Shown: positions 31,510-41,700, numbered from the stretch's first letter. The stretch: DNA of 64,000 nt from Flavobacterium acetivorans (GCF_020911885.1 NZ_CP087132.1:1364001-1428000); one strand, 5' to 3'. The notes: generated by a model not told the origin, from the letters alone. Made by a program: numbers and translations.

Positions 31510-34389
31510 ATGTCTGAAGAGAGAATTATTAGAATAAACAAAGTTTTAAGGGAATTGAATATTTCTTTAGAAAGAGCTGTGGACTATCTGAAAGATAAGG
31601 GAATTGCTATTGAAGCAAATCCAAACACAAAAATTTCTGATGATGTATACAATGTCTTGTGCGGTCAGTTTGCAGGTGACAGAGGGAAAAAAGAGGCTTC
31701 AAAAGAAGTAGGCGAAGAGAAGAGAAAAGAAAAAGAAGCTTTGCGTGTTGAGAGAGAGAAAGAGATTGAGGATAAACGCAAGCTGGATGAAGAGCGACTA
31801 AAACAGCAACAAGAAGTTATAAAAGCAAAAGCGGTTGTAACGGGTCCTGTTCAAGTGGGGAAAATTGATCTTAATCTAAAAAAAGCAGTTGTTACACCAG
31901 CTCCGAAAGTAGTCGCTGAAAATATTGAAGTTCCAAAAACTGAGATTGTCGCTGAAAAACCGGCTCAAAAAGAACAAGCTGCTCCTGAAAAACCTGTTTC
32001 AGACGTAAAAGAGATAAAACCTGTTGTTGAGATAAAAGAGCCTGTAAAAGAGGTTCAGAAAGAGGTTGTTGCTAAAGAACCAAAAGTAGTTGTTCCGGAA
32101 ACAAAAGCAGTTCCAAAAACGGATGAAGCTCCAGTTGAAGAAGCAATTGCTACTCAATATCAAAAATTATCAGGTGCTAAATTGACAGGGCAAACTATTG
32201 ATTTGTCTCAGTTTAACAAGCCAAAAAAGAAGAAAGAAGAGCCTAAAATTACTCCAAACAAACCGGGTGCGCCTGGTGCTGCTGGAGCTGCAAATAAGAA
32301 CAAGCGTAAAAGGATTGCTCCTAAACCGGGCACAACACCTAGACCTCCTGGGGTTCCTGGAGTACCAAATCCTAATAAGATTACGCCAAATACTGGTGGT
32401 GGCGGTTTTAATGCTAACAGAAGTTCTAGACCTGGTTTCGTAAAAGGAAACAGACCTGCAATTGTAGCTAAAGTAGAGCCTACAGAAGAAGAAGTTAAAA
32501 ATCAAATTCGTGAGACTTTAGAGAAGCTTCAAGGTAAAAAAGGAGGAAAATCTAAAGCGGCAAAATACAGAAGAGATAAAAGAGATACACACCGTCAGAA
32601 ATCGGATGAAGAGCAAAGAGCGATAGAAGAAGGAAGTAAAACTATTAAGGTTACTGAGTTCGTTACTGTTGGTGAAATTGCTATAATGATGGATGTACCA
32701 ATTACAAAAGTAATTGGAACATGTATGTCTCTTGGAATTATGGTTACCCAAAATCAGCGTCTTGATGCGGAAACATTAACGATTGTAGCGGATGAATTTG
32801 GTTACGAAGTTGAGTTTATTACTGTTGATATTGAAGAAGCAATTCAGGTAGTTGAAGATAAAGAAGAAGACTTGGTTTTTAGAGCGCCTATTGTTACTGT
32901 AATGGGTCACGTGGATCACGGTAAAACATCTTTACTGGATTATATTCGTAAAGAAAATGTTATTGCAGGTGAGTCGGGTGGAATTACGCAACACATCGGT
33001 GCTTATGGAGTAACTTTGGATAATGGACAAAAAATAGCATTCCTTGATACACCAGGTCACGAGGCGTTTACCGCGATGCGTGCACGTGGTGCTCAAGTTA
33101 CAGATATTGCAATTATTGTAATTGCTGCGGATGATGATATCATGCCGCAAACTAAAGAAGCAATCAGTCATGCGCAAGCTGCTGGAGTTCCTATTATATT
33201 TGCAATCAATAAAGTGGATAAGCCAAATGCTAATCCAGAAAAAATTAAAGAGAAATTAGCAGGTATGAATTTACTTGTTGAGGACTGGGGAGGAAAATAC
33301 CAATCACAAGATATCTCTGCAAAAATAGGAACAGGTGTTAAGGAATTATTAGAAAAAGTGTTGTTAGAAGCTGAAGTGTTAGACTTAAAAGCGAATCCTA
33401 ATAAAGCGGCTCAAGGTACTGTTGTTGAGGCCTTTTTGGATAAAGGAAAAGGATATGTTTCGACTATCTTGGTGCAACATGGTACGCTTAAAGTGGGTGA
33501 TTATATGTTAGCTGGTAAGCATCATGGTAAGGTTAAAGCCATGCATGATGAAAGAGGAAATATTGTTACTCAGGCAGGGCCTTCGACTCCAGTTTCTGTT
33601 TTAGGTTTGGATGGAGCAGCAACTGCTGGAGATAAGTTCAATATTTTTGAAGACGAAAAAGAAGCAAAACAAATTGCTGCTAAACGTTCTCAATTAATGC
33701 GTGAGCAATCGGTACGTACGCAAAGACATATCACATTGGATGAAATTGGACGTAGAATTGCATTGGGTCAATTTAAAGAATTGAATGTAATTCTTAAAGG
33801 AGACGTTGATGGTTCTGTAGAAGCCTTATCTGATTCGTTCTCTAAATTGTCGACTGAAGAGATTCAAATTAATATTATTCATAAAGGGGTTGGGGCAATT
33901 ACCGAGACAGATGTTATGTTGGCCTCTGCTTCTGATGCAATTATTATCGGATTTAATGTTCGTCCTGCTGGAAATGCAAGACAACTTGCCGATAAAGAAG
34001 AGATCGATATCCGTTACTACTCAATTATCTACGCAGCAATTGATGACTTGAAAGATGCGATGGAAGGAATGCTTGCTCCTGAGATGAAAGAGGAAGTTCT
34101 TGGAACTGCCGAAATCAGAGAGATATTTAAAATCTCTAAAGTGGGTTCAATTGCAGGATGTATGGTTATGGACGGTAAAATTGCCAGAAATGCTAAGATT
34201 AGAATTATCAGAGATGGTGTTGTAGTTCATGAAGGTGAGTTATTGGCTCTGAAACGTTTCAAAGACGATGTGAAAGAAGTTGCAAAAGGATACGATTGCG
34301 GTATTCAAATTAAAAACTTCAACGATATCGAAGAAAGAGATGTTATTGAAGCTTATCATGAAGTGGCTATCAAGAAAAAATTGAAATAA
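31510..34389 (+). CDS. infB: Translation initiation factor IF-2
   Basis: GTPase that brings initiator tRNA to the ribosome; 959 residues. The N-terminus has a small IF2N helix module, then a long lysine/glutamate/proline-rich low-complexity region (60-380), a second IF2N module (KVTEFVTVGEIAIMMDVPITKVIG), and the G domain with GHVDHGKTS (G1), DTPGHEAF (G3), NKVDKP (G4), followed by domains II-IV (GEVDGSVEALSD-like region, KVGSIAGCMVMDGKIARNAKIRIIRDGV). It ends at a strong terminator. Confidence 0.97.
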   Translation: MSEERIIRINKVLRELNISLERAVDYLKDKGIAIEANPNTKISDDVYNVLCGQFAGDRGKKEASKEVGEEKRKEKEALRVEREKEIEDKRKLDEERLKQQQEVIKAKAVVTGPVQVGKIDLNLKKAVVTPAPKVVAENIEVPKTEIVAEKPAQKEQAAPEKPVSDVKEIKPVVEIKEPVKEVQKEVVAKEPKVVVPETKAVPKTDEAPVEEAIATQYQKLSGAKLTGQTIDLSQFNKPKKKKEEPKITPNKPGAPGAAGAANKNKRKRIAPKPGTTPRPPGVPGVPNPNKITPNTGGGGFNANRSSRPGFVKGNRPAIVAKVEPTEEEVKNQIRETLEKLQGKKGGKSKAAKYRRDKRDTHRQKSDEEQRAIEEGSKTIKVTEFVTVGEIAIMMDVPITKVIGTCMSLGIMVTQNQRLDAETLTIVADEFGYEVEFITVDIEEAIQVVEDKEEDLVFRAPIVTVMGHVDHGKTSLLDYIRKENVIAGESGGITQHIGAYGVTLDNGQKIAFLDTPGHEAFTAMRARGAQVTDIAIIVIAADDDIMPQTKEAISHAQAAGVPIIFAINKVDKPNANPEKIKEKLAGMNLLVEDWGGKYQSQDISAKIGTGVKELLEKVLLEAEVLDLKANPNKAAQGTVVEAFLDKGKGYVSTILVQHGTLKVGDYMLAGKHHGKVKAMHDERGNIVTQAGPSTPVSVLGLDGAATAGDKFNIFEDEKEAKQIAAKRSQLMREQSVRTQRHITLDEIGRRIALGQFKELNVILKGDVDGSVEALSDSFSKLSTEEIQINIIHKGVGAITETDVMLASASDAIIIGFNVRPAGNARQLADKEEIDIRYYSIIYAAIDDLKDAMEGMLAPEMKEEVLGTAEIREIFKISKVGSIAGCMVMDGKIARNAKIRIIRDGVVVHEGELLALKRFKDDVKEVAKGYDCGIQIKNFNDIEERDVIEAYHEVAIKKKLK

Positions 34390-34410
34390 AATTTCGATAT
34401 ATTAAATTAA

Positions 34411-34438
34411 AAAATCCCGATTCGTCGGGATTTTTTTT
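34411..34438 (+). terminator. Intrinsic terminator after infB
   Basis: AAAATCCCGA/TCGGGATTTT stem with loop TTCG and eight T residues. Confidence 0.92.
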
Positions 34439-34612
34439 GTCGTATTTGCTATTATAGATACGATATTTATAGGTTTAAATTGTCGTTTTTTTTGAGATGA
34501 ATAAAGAAAAAGATGTTTTAGTGGTATGTCGATGAAAATAGAAACAATCGTAGTTGTTATTGTGTTTTTAAATAGATGTTTGAATTGTTGATTTAAGCTT
34601 GAGGCTAAGTTG

Positions 34613-34662
34613 TATTAAACGAAGAAACCATTCAGCTAGCTGAATGGTTTCTTCGTTTAATA
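34613..34662. repeat. 50-bp perfect palindrome
   Basis: Both strands read the same from 34613 to 34662, centred on GCTAGC with arms containing GAAGAAACCATTCAGC. As RNA it would make a stem of over 20 bp. It begins 14 bp after the stop of the SPOR gene and may terminate it, although no separate T-run follows. The rest of the 286-bp gap holds only the infB terminator. Confidence 0.85.
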
Positions 34663-34675
34663 GTTGGCTAAAACC

Positions 34676-35065
34676 TTATTTTTGAGGTTTGATTAAAAAC
34701 GCATTTAGATATTTTTTCTTTACGTCAATCAAGTGACGTTCGGCTTCTATTTTAGTTTTAAAATTTCCAATCCAAACTTTATAGTTTGGTGTGTTGAAAA
34801 CGATAGTTCCATCAAGATTTTGGAAGTCTTGTTGGCATTCTTTAAGCTTTTTTTTAGCTGTTTCACTGTTCCCGCTAAATATTTGAATCTTATAAGATTC
34901 ATTTACAGAGTTCGAAGCATTGATTTTTCGCTTTTCATTTAGTAATTGTTCAAACTTAGCATCTTGTTTTATGTTAATATTTCGGTCTTGAGCCATGATG
35001 TAGCTCGATGAAATACAAAGTGTAAATGAATAAAAAAATAGTTTTCCAAGTCTTAAAATTCTCAT
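34676..35065 (-). CDS. SPOR-domain protein, exported
   Basis: A 129-residue protein with a signal peptide (MRILRLGKLFFYSFTLCISSSYIMAQ) and a C-terminal SPOR-like domain (SYKIQIFSGNSETAKKKLKECQQDF, YKVWIGNFKTKIEAERHLIDVKKKYLNAFLI). SPOR domains bind denuded peptidoglycan glycans at division sites. ATG 35065 is preferred to 35086 because the latter overlaps the -7 promoter element. It diverges from the act operon. Confidence 0.85.
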   Translation of the reverse strand: MRILRLGKLFFYSFTLCISSSYIMAQDRNINIKQDAKFEQLLNEKRKINASNSVNESYKIQIFSGNSETAKKKLKECQQDFQNLDGTIVFNTPNYKVWIGNFKTKIEAERHLIDVKKKYLNAFLIKPQK

Positions 35066-35083
35066 AACGTGATTGTTTTTGTG

Positions 35084-35091
35084 CAAAAATA
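35084..35091 (-). promoter_or_regulatory. Promoter -7 element of the SPOR-domain gene
   Basis: Minus strand TATTTTTG, matching TAnnTTTG, 18 bp before the ATG at 35065, giving a very short leader. Confidence 0.55.
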
Positions 35092-35167
35092 GTATTTAAT
35101 GTATAAATAGTATTCAGATTTATTATTTAGAATAAGTATAAATTGGAATTAAGGCTATTTTAAGGTT

Positions 35168-35196
35168 TTGAGAATAGTTCTTAAGTCGTATTTTTG
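35168..35196 (+). promoter_or_regulatory. Promoter of the act-cox operon
   Basis: TTG at 35168-35170, 18 bases, then TATTTTTG at 35189-35196: a full consensus match. It leaves a leader of about 80 bases before actA. Confidence 0.8.
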
Positions 35197-35283
35197 TCGA
35201 AGTTTATAATAAAGGAACCGTATTTTATGTATTTCATTATAGAAAATATTGTGCCAATTTTTATTAGATAATCATTATATAAT

Positions 35284-36603
35284 ATGAAAAAGGTGGGTAA
35301 CCATAATTCGATCTCGAGGAAATTGTTTTTTAGCTTAGCTTTATCGCTGGCTTTTTCCTTAACTTCATTTGCTCAAGATGCTGCGCCAGCGGCCGCAACA
35401 GAAGTTCCAGTAGCTACTCAAGGGGGTGACCCGATAAAGGGTAAAGAGCTTTTTAATTCTAATTGTGCAGCTTGTCATAAACTTGACGGTAAATCTACGG
35501 GTCCTGCCCTTAGAGGTATTATTGCAAAGCATGATATGCAATGGCTTTACAAGTGGATTCGTAATAGTGCTGATTTGATTAAATCAGGTGATGCAGCTGC
35601 TGTAAAAGTATTTGAAGAGAATAATAAAGTTGCGATGACTGCTTTTCCTCAGTTGTCAGACGGTGATATTGATAATATTATAGCTTATACTTCAGAAGTT
35701 AAGGCTGAAGCTCCGGCTCCATTGCCTGGTGCTGCTGCTGGTACAGCTAGTCAGGAAAGTGGTTTGTCTAATAATTTAATTTTAGGCGCTCTTGCACTTG
35801 TAATGCTAATGTTGGTTGTGATGTTGTTCTTGGTGAGCAATGTTTTGACTAAAGTGGCAAAAGCTAATGGTATAGAGGTGTCTCCAAATGAGCCAAGACA
35901 ATCAATTTGGAAAGCATTTGTTAGAAATCAATTTTTAGTATTGGTTGCTTCAGTGTTTTTGTTATTGGCAAGTGGTTATTTTGTGTATGGTTATTTGATG
36001 CAAGTGGGTGTGGATCAGGATTATGCTCCTATTCAGCCAATACATTTTTCTCATAAGATTCACGCAGGTGATAATGAAATTAATTGTAAGTATTGCCATT
36101 CTGCAGCTAGAGTTAGTAAAAATGCCGGTATTCCTTCTTTAAATGTTTGTATGAACTGTCATAAGAATATTGCTGAAGTAGCTGAAACTACTGCTACTCC
36201 GGAATACAGTAAAGCTTTTTATGATGAGCAAATTCAGAAGTTGTATACCGCGGTGGGTTGGGATAAATCAACTCAAGCTTACACTGGAAAAACGGAGCCT
36301 GTGAAATGGGTTCGTATTCATAATTTACCTGATTTTGTTTATTTTAATCACTCTCAACACGTAACAGTTGCTGGTCTTGAATGTCAGACTTGTCACGGGC
36401 CGGTTGAAACATACGAAGTGCAAAAACAATTTGCTCCTTTAACAATGGGTTGGTGTATTGATTGTCATAGAAAAACGGATGTTAAAATGGAAGGTAATGA
36501 GTATTACGCTAAGATTCATGCTGAACTTTCAAAAAAATACGGTGTAGAGAAATTGACTGCAGCGCAAATGGGAGGTTTAGAATGTGGTAAGTGTCATTAC
36601 TAA
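35284..36603 (+). CDS. actA: Alternative complex III multiheme cytochrome c subunit ActA, with extra mono-heme domain
   Basis: Periplasmic electron-carrying subunit of the quinol:cytochrome c oxidoreductase; 439 residues. After the signal peptide (to FAQ, 31) comes a mono-heme cytochrome c domain with CAACH (61-65), an alanine/proline linker, a membrane helix (164-186), a second helix (215-237), then the ActA core with five more heme sites: CKYCH (268), CMNCH (289), CQTCH, CIDCH and CGKCH. Six CxxCH motifs in all, one more than the pentaheme core. First gene of the operon. Confidence 0.93.
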   Translation: MKKVGNHNSISRKLFFSLALSLAFSLTSFAQDAAPAAATEVPVATQGGDPIKGKELFNSNCAACHKLDGKSTGPALRGIIAKHDMQWLYKWIRNSADLIKSGDAAAVKVFEENNKVAMTAFPQLSDGDIDNIIAYTSEVKAEAPAPLPGAAAGTASQESGLSNNLILGALALVMLMLVVMLFLVSNVLTKVAKANGIEVSPNEPRQSIWKAFVRNQFLVLVASVFLLLASGYFVYGYLMQVGVDQDYAPIQPIHFSHKIHAGDNEINCKYCHSAARVSKNAGIPSLNVCMNCHKNIAEVAETTATPEYSKAFYDEQIQKLYTAVGWDKSTQAYTGKTEPVKWVRIHNLPDFVYFNHSQHVTVAGLECQTCHGPVETYEVQKQFAPLTMGWCIDCHRKTDVKMEGNEYYAKIHAELSKKYGVEKLTAAQMGGLECGKCHY

Positions 36604-36689
36604 GATTTACTTAGTCGGTTAATTATGACTGATTTCTTAAATTGCAATTGAACAAATAAAAATAATTAAGATTCTAATATTTATATACA

Positions 36690-39600
36690 ATGTCATCAAA
36701 CAAAAAATACTGGAAAAGTGTTGAGGAGCTAGAAAATGGTTCTATTGTTGAGGCGCTTAGAAATAACGAATTTGTTGAGGCAATTCCTACTGATGAGTTT
36801 TTAGGAAATAATGACGCTATGTCATCGTCTTCAACATCACGTCGTGATTTTTTAAAGTACGTTGGTTTTAGTACTGCTGCAGCTACGCTTGTAGCGTGCG
36901 AAGGGCCGGTGCACAAGTCGATTCCTTATGTATTACAACCAGAACAAATCATTCCTGGGGTTGCAGATTATTATGCGACTTCTGTTTTTGATGGTTTTGA
37001 TTTTGCAAATCTACTTGTTAAAACACGTGAGGGGCGTCCTATTAAAGTAGATAATAACACTATTTCTGGAGCAAAGTTTACTGCAAATGCTAGGGTTCAT
37101 GCTTCAATATTGTCATTGTATGACAATATGCGTTTGAAGGAGCCTAAAATTGAGGGTAAATCTGCGACTTGGGCTGCTGTAGATACAAAAATTAAGGCTA
37201 GTCTTGCAGATGCTAAAGCTAAAGGAGGTCAAGTAGTATTGTTAACCAATACTTTGGCGAGTCCATCGACTGAAAAATTAATAGGTGAATTTATTGCAAG
37301 TAATCCAACTGCTAAGCATGTGGTTTATGATGCGGTTTCTTCGTCAGAAGCTTTAGATGCTTTCGAAACGGTTTACGGTGAAAGAGCTTTAGTGGATTAT
37401 GATTTTTCAAAAGCTTCACTTATAGTTTCTGTAGGTGCAGATTTCTTGGGAGATTGGCAAGGTGGAGGATATGATACATCTTATGCACAAGGTAGGATTC
37501 CGAAAAACGGAAAAATGTCGCGTCATTTTCAGTTAGAAGCAAATATGACTTTGTCTGGTGCTGCTGCTGATAAGCGTTTGCCTATGTCTGTTGCGAATCA
37601 AAAACAAGCGTTAGTACATATTTATAATATTGTTACTGGTTCTTCTGTTGCTGTGAGTTTAGATGCTAAGTTTAAATCAGAAGTTACAAAGGCAGGTCAA
37701 CAATTAAAAGCTGCTGGTTCTAAAGGGGTTTTGGTTTCTGGGATTCAGGATAAAAATGCTCAATTATTAGTTTTAGCAATCAATCAAGTTTTGGCTAGTG
37801 AGGCTTTTGTGACCTCAGGTACTAGACAAATACGTAAAGGATCTAATGAGAAAGTAGCTCAATTATTGAAAGACATGAATGCGGGTAGTGTTCATACTTT
37901 GATAATGAGTGGTGTTAATCCTGTTTATACTTTAGCGGATTCAGCGTCATTTGTGGGTGGACTTAAAAAAGTTCAAACATCAGTGGCTTTTTCGATAAAA
38001 GAAGATGAAACAGCTTTGGTTAGTACTGTTGCAGCTGCGGTTCCTCATTATTTAGAATCTTGGGGGGATTTAAGCCTAACTAAAGGTACTTACAGTTTGA
38101 CTCAACCAGTAATTCGTCCGTTGTTTGATACAAAACAATTTCAAGATGTTTTGATGTCTTTGAATGGTTTGACTGGAACTTTTTACGATTATGTTAAAGC
38201 AAATTCGGCTTCGTTTATTTCAGGTAGTACTTGGAACAGCGTTTTACATGATGGTGTTTTTGTAGGAGCTTCTTCTGCATTGTCAGGTTCTGCAGATTAT
38301 GCAGCTGCTGCTGCTGAATTGGCGAAATCAAAAGCTTCTAGTGATTTTGAATTAGTATTGTATACTAAAACAGGAATGGGAGATGGTCAGCAAGCTAATA
38401 ACCCTTGGTTGCAAGAATTTCCGGATCCTATCACAAGAGTTTCATGGGATAACTATGTTACTGTTTCTAATGAAGATGCTAAGAAATTGGGTCTTTCTAA
38501 TGAAATTGTTGCTAATGGTGGTTTAGACGGAAGTTATGCTACAATTGCTATGGCAGGTGGAGTAAAACTTGAAAGTGTACCTGTAATTGTTCAGCCAGGT
38601 CAAGCGGTTGGTACTATTGGATTGGCATTAGGTTATGGTCGCAAAGCGGCTTTAAAAGAAGAAATGCAAGTAGGTGTAAATGCTTACTCTTTATATAAAG
38701 GTTTTAATGATGTACAATCAGTTACATTGGTAAAAGCTGACGGTGTACACGAATTTGCTTGTGTTCAAGGTCAAAAGACATTGATGGGTAGAGGAGATAT
38801 TATCAAAGAAACATCTTTGGAAATCTTTAATACTAAGGATGCTAAAATTTGGAACAAAGTGCCAATGGTGTCTTTAAATCATCAAGAGGTTGAGGCTACA
38901 ACAGTAGATTTATGGGATTCATTTGATCGTTCTGTTGGTCATCACTTTAATCTATCGATAGATTTGAATGCTTGTACTGGCTGTGGTGCTTGTGTTATCG
39001 CTTGTCATGCTGAAAATAATGTTCCTGTAGTAGGTAAATCAGAGGTAAGAAGAAGTCGTGATATGCACTGGTTGCGTATCGACAGATACTACTCTTCTGA
39101 AAGTACTTTTGAAGGGGATAATGAAAGAAAAGAAAATATTGCTGGTTTGTCAAGTTCTTTGTCTACATTTAATGAAATGGAGAAAGCAGGAGATAATCCT
39201 CAAGTTTCTTTCCAGCCTGTAATGTGTCAGCATTGTAATCACGCACCTTGTGAAACTGTTTGTCCGGTTGCGGCAACTTCTCATGGTCGTCAAGGTCAAA
39301 ATCAGATGGCTTATAACAGATGTGTGGGTACTCGTTACTGTGCAAACAACTGTCCTTATAAAGTACGTCGTTTTAACTGGTTCTTGTATAACAAAAACAG
39401 TGAATTTGATTATCATATGAATGATGATTTAGGGCGTATGGTATTGAATCCTGATGTGAATGTTCGTTCTCGTGGTGTAATGGAGAAATGTTCTATGTGT
39501 ATTCAAATGACACAAGCAACTATCTTGAAAGCAAAAAGAGAAGGAAGAGCTATTGTTGATGGGGAATTCCAAACGGCTTGTTCAAATGCTTGTTCTACTG

Positions 39601-39740
39601 GGGCAATGGTTTTTGGAGATGTTAATGATACTGAAAGTCAAGTTGCTAAATTAGCTGCAGATGATAGGATGTATCACTTGTTAGAGCATGTAGGAACAAA
39701 ACCAAATGTGATTTATCACGTTAAAGTTAGAAACACTTAG
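36690..39740 (+). CDS. actB: Alternative complex III iron-sulfur subunit ActB
   Basis: A 1,016-residue fusion of a molybdopterin-oxidoreductase-like domain and a four-cluster ferredoxin domain. The twin-arginine motif SRRDFLKYVGF (51-52 Arg) is followed by Cys70, a possible lipid anchor. The C-terminal part holds four cysteine groups (CTGCGACVIACHAENN, CQHCNHAPCETVCP, CVGTRYCANNCPYK, CSMCIQ with ACSNACSTGA) for [4Fe-4S]/[3Fe-4S] clusters. In ActB the Mo cofactor is known to be absent. It passes electrons from ActC to ActA. Confidence 0.95.
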   Translation: MSSNKKYWKSVEELENGSIVEALRNNEFVEAIPTDEFLGNNDAMSSSSTSRRDFLKYVGFSTAAATLVACEGPVHKSIPYVLQPEQIIPGVADYYATSVFDGFDFANLLVKTREGRPIKVDNNTISGAKFTANARVHASILSLYDNMRLKEPKIEGKSATWAAVDTKIKASLADAKAKGGQVVLLTNTLASPSTEKLIGEFIASNPTAKHVVYDAVSSSEALDAFETVYGERALVDYDFSKASLIVSVGADFLGDWQGGGYDTSYAQGRIPKNGKMSRHFQLEANMTLSGAAADKRLPMSVANQKQALVHIYNIVTGSSVAVSLDAKFKSEVTKAGQQLKAAGSKGVLVSGIQDKNAQLLVLAINQVLASEAFVTSGTRQIRKGSNEKVAQLLKDMNAGSVHTLIMSGVNPVYTLADSASFVGGLKKVQTSVAFSIKEDETALVSTVAAAVPHYLESWGDLSLTKGTYSLTQPVIRPLFDTKQFQDVLMSLNGLTGTFYDYVKANSASFISGSTWNSVLHDGVFVGASSALSGSADYAAAAAELAKSKASSDFELVLYTKTGMGDGQQANNPWLQEFPDPITRVSWDNYVTVSNEDAKKLGLSNEIVANGGLDGSYATIAMAGGVKLESVPVIVQPGQAVGTIGLALGYGRKAALKEEMQVGVNAYSLYKGFNDVQSVTLVKADGVHEFACVQGQKTLMGRGDIIKETSLEIFNTKDAKIWNKVPMVSLNHQEVEATTVDLWDSFDRSVGHHFNLSIDLNACTGCGACVIACHAENNVPVVGKSEVRRSRDMHWLRIDRYYSSESTFEGDNERKENIAGLSSSLSTFNEMEKAGDNPQVSFQPVMCQHCNHAPCETVCPVAATSHGRQGQNQMAYNRCVGTRYCANNCPYKVRRFNWFLYNKNSEFDYHMNDDLGRMVLNPDVNVRSRGVMEKCSMCIQMTQATILKAKREGRAIVDGEFQTACSNACSTGAMVFGDVNDTESQVAKLAADDRMYHLLEHVGTKPNVIYHVKVRNT

Positions 39741-39769
39741 AAATAAATTAAAAATCAATATAAAGGAAT

Positions 39770-41173
39770 ATGTCTCATATATACGACTCTAGTATTAGAA
39801 AGCCTTTAGTTATAGGTGATAGATCATATCACGACGTAACAGTAGATGTCGCTGCGCCTGTTGAAGGAAAAGCCAACAAACATTGGTGGATTGTATTTAC
39901 AATCGCATTAATTGCCTTCCTTTGGGGGTTGGGTTGCATCATCTACACCGTATCTACAGGTATAGGAACTTGGGGATTAAATAAAACTGTTGGATGGGCC
40001 TGGGATATCACGAACTTCGTTTGGTGGGTTGGTATTGGTCACGCAGGAACTTTAATTTCTGCTGTATTATTATTGTTTCGTCAAAGATGGAGAATGGCGA
40101 TTAACCGTTCTGCGGAAGCAATGACAATTTTCTCAGTTATCCAAGCTGGTTTGTTTCCAATTATTCACATGGGACGTCCTTGGTTAGCTTATTGGGTATT
40201 GCCTATTCCAAATCAATTTGGATCTTTATGGGTAAACTTTAACTCTCCATTGCTTTGGGACGTATTCGCGATCTCTACTTACCTATCAGTATCATTAGTT
40301 TTCTGGTGGACTGGTTTGTTACCTGACTTTGCAATGCTTAGAGATAGAGCTATAACCCCTTTTAATAAAAGAGTATATTCTATATTGAGTTTTGGATGGA
40401 GCGGTAGAGCTAAAGATTGGCAACGTTTTGAAGAGGTTTCTTTGGTTCTTGCAGGTTTGGCTACTCCACTTGTACTTTCGGTACATACTATTGTATCGAT
40501 GGACTTTGCTACTTCGGTAATTCCGGGATGGCATACTACAATTTTCCCTCCTTATTTCGTGGCTGGTGCGGTTTTCTCAGGATTTGCGATGGTAAATACC
40601 TTGCTTATTGTTATGAGAAAAGTGTCTAACCTTGAGGCTTATATTACAATACAGCATATCGAATTGATGAATATCGTAATTATGATTACGGGTTCGATAG
40701 TTGGGGTTGCTTATATTACTGAGTTATTTATTGCTTGGTATTCTGGAGTAGAGTATGAGCAGTATGCTTTCTTGAATAGAGCAACAGGACCTTACTGGTG
40801 GGCTTACTGGTCAATGATGACTTGTAATGTGTTTTCTCCTCAGTTCATGTGGTTTAAGAAATTAAGAACAAGTATTATGTTTTCTTTTATCATTTCTATT
40901 GTTGTAAACATAGGAATGTGGTTTGAGAGATTTGTAATTATTGTTACATCTTTGCATAGAGATTATTTACCGTCTTCTTGGACAATGTTCTCTCCTACTT
41001 TTGTTGATATTGGAATTTTCATTGGAACAATTGGTTTCTTCTTTGTATTATTTTTACTTTATTCTAGAACATTCCCAGTGATTGCTCAGGCAGAGGTAAA
41101 AACAATATTGAAAGCAACTGGAGATAATTACATTAGAGAAAGAGAAGTAAAAAAAGATTCACACCATGAGTAG
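39770..41173 (+). CDS. actC: Alternative complex III membrane subunit ActC (NrfD family)
   Basis: Polytopic quinol-oxidising subunit; 467 residues with about ten hydrophobic helices. NrfD-family features include TNFVWWVGIGHAGTLISAVLLLFRQRWR, NRSAEAMTIFSVIQAGLFPIIHMGRPWLAYW and VHTIVSMDFATSVIPGWHTTIFPPYFVAGA. It lies 29 bp after actB and overlaps actD by 8 bp. Confidence 0.95.
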   Translation: MSHIYDSSIRKPLVIGDRSYHDVTVDVAAPVEGKANKHWWIVFTIALIAFLWGLGCIIYTVSTGIGTWGLNKTVGWAWDITNFVWWVGIGHAGTLISAVLLLFRQRWRMAINRSAEAMTIFSVIQAGLFPIIHMGRPWLAYWVLPIPNQFGSLWVNFNSPLLWDVFAISTYLSVSLVFWWTGLLPDFAMLRDRAITPFNKRVYSILSFGWSGRAKDWQRFEEVSLVLAGLATPLVLSVHTIVSMDFATSVIPGWHTTIFPPYFVAGAVFSGFAMVNTLLIVMRKVSNLEAYITIQHIELMNIVIMITGSIVGVAYITELFIAWYSGVEYEQYAFLNRATGPYWWAYWSMMTCNVFSPQFMWFKKLRTSIMFSFIISIVVNIGMWFERFVIIVTSLHRDYLPSSWTMFSPTFVDIGIFIGTIGFFFVLFLLYSRTFPVIAQAEVKTILKATGDNYIREREVKKDSHHE

Positions 41174-41693
41174 TAATAAAGTTATTTACGCCATTTATAA
41201 TGACGATGATATATTGATGGATGCGGTTAAAAAAACCAGAGCAGCTCATCATCATATTGAGGAAGTTTTTTCACCATTCCCAGTGCACGGTCTAGATAAG
41301 GCTATGGGATTAGCACCTACAAGATTAGCGATTTGTGCTTTTCTGTATGGATGTGTGGGTATCACTGTTGCAACGGCAATGATGAATTATATTATGATTC
41401 AAGATTGGCCTCAGGATATCGGTGGGAAGCCTAGTTTTAGTTATATTCAAAATATGCCTGCTTTTGTGCCTATTATGTTTGAAATGACAGTTTTCTTTGC
41501 AGCACATTTAATGGTTATTACTTTCTATATGAGAAGTAAATTGTGGCCTTTTAAACAGGCTGAAAATCCTGATGTTAGAACTACAGATGATCACTTCTTG
41601 ATGGAAGTTTCCATTAATGATAATGAAGAGGAATTAGTTTCTTTTTTCAAAAATACAGGAGCTGTAGAAGTTAAAGTAATAGAAAAGAATTAA
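41166..41693 (+). CDS. actD: Alternative complex III subunit ActD (DUF3341)
   Basis: A 175-residue DUF3341 protein with two membrane helices (about 57-80 and 98-120), the HHHIEEVFSPFPVHGLDKAMGL start and the WPQDIGGKPSFSYIQNMPAFVPIMFEMTVF segment typical of ActD. Role: a structural membrane subunit next to ActC. Start overlaps the actC end. Confidence 0.93.
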   Translation: MSSNKVIYAIYNDDDILMDAVKKTRAAHHHIEEVFSPFPVHGLDKAMGLAPTRLAICAFLYGCVGITVATAMMNYIMIQDWPQDIGGKPSFSYIQNMPAFVPIMFEMTVFFAAHLMVITFYMRSKLWPFKQAENPDVRTTDDHFLMEVSINDNEEELVSFFKNTGAVEVKVIEKN

Positions 41694-41700
41694 TTTAGAT

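Noticed and set aside
34613..34662. Palindrome as the end of a mobile element
   Set aside because: There is no transposase or second copy nearby, and its place just behind a stop codon fits a terminator better.
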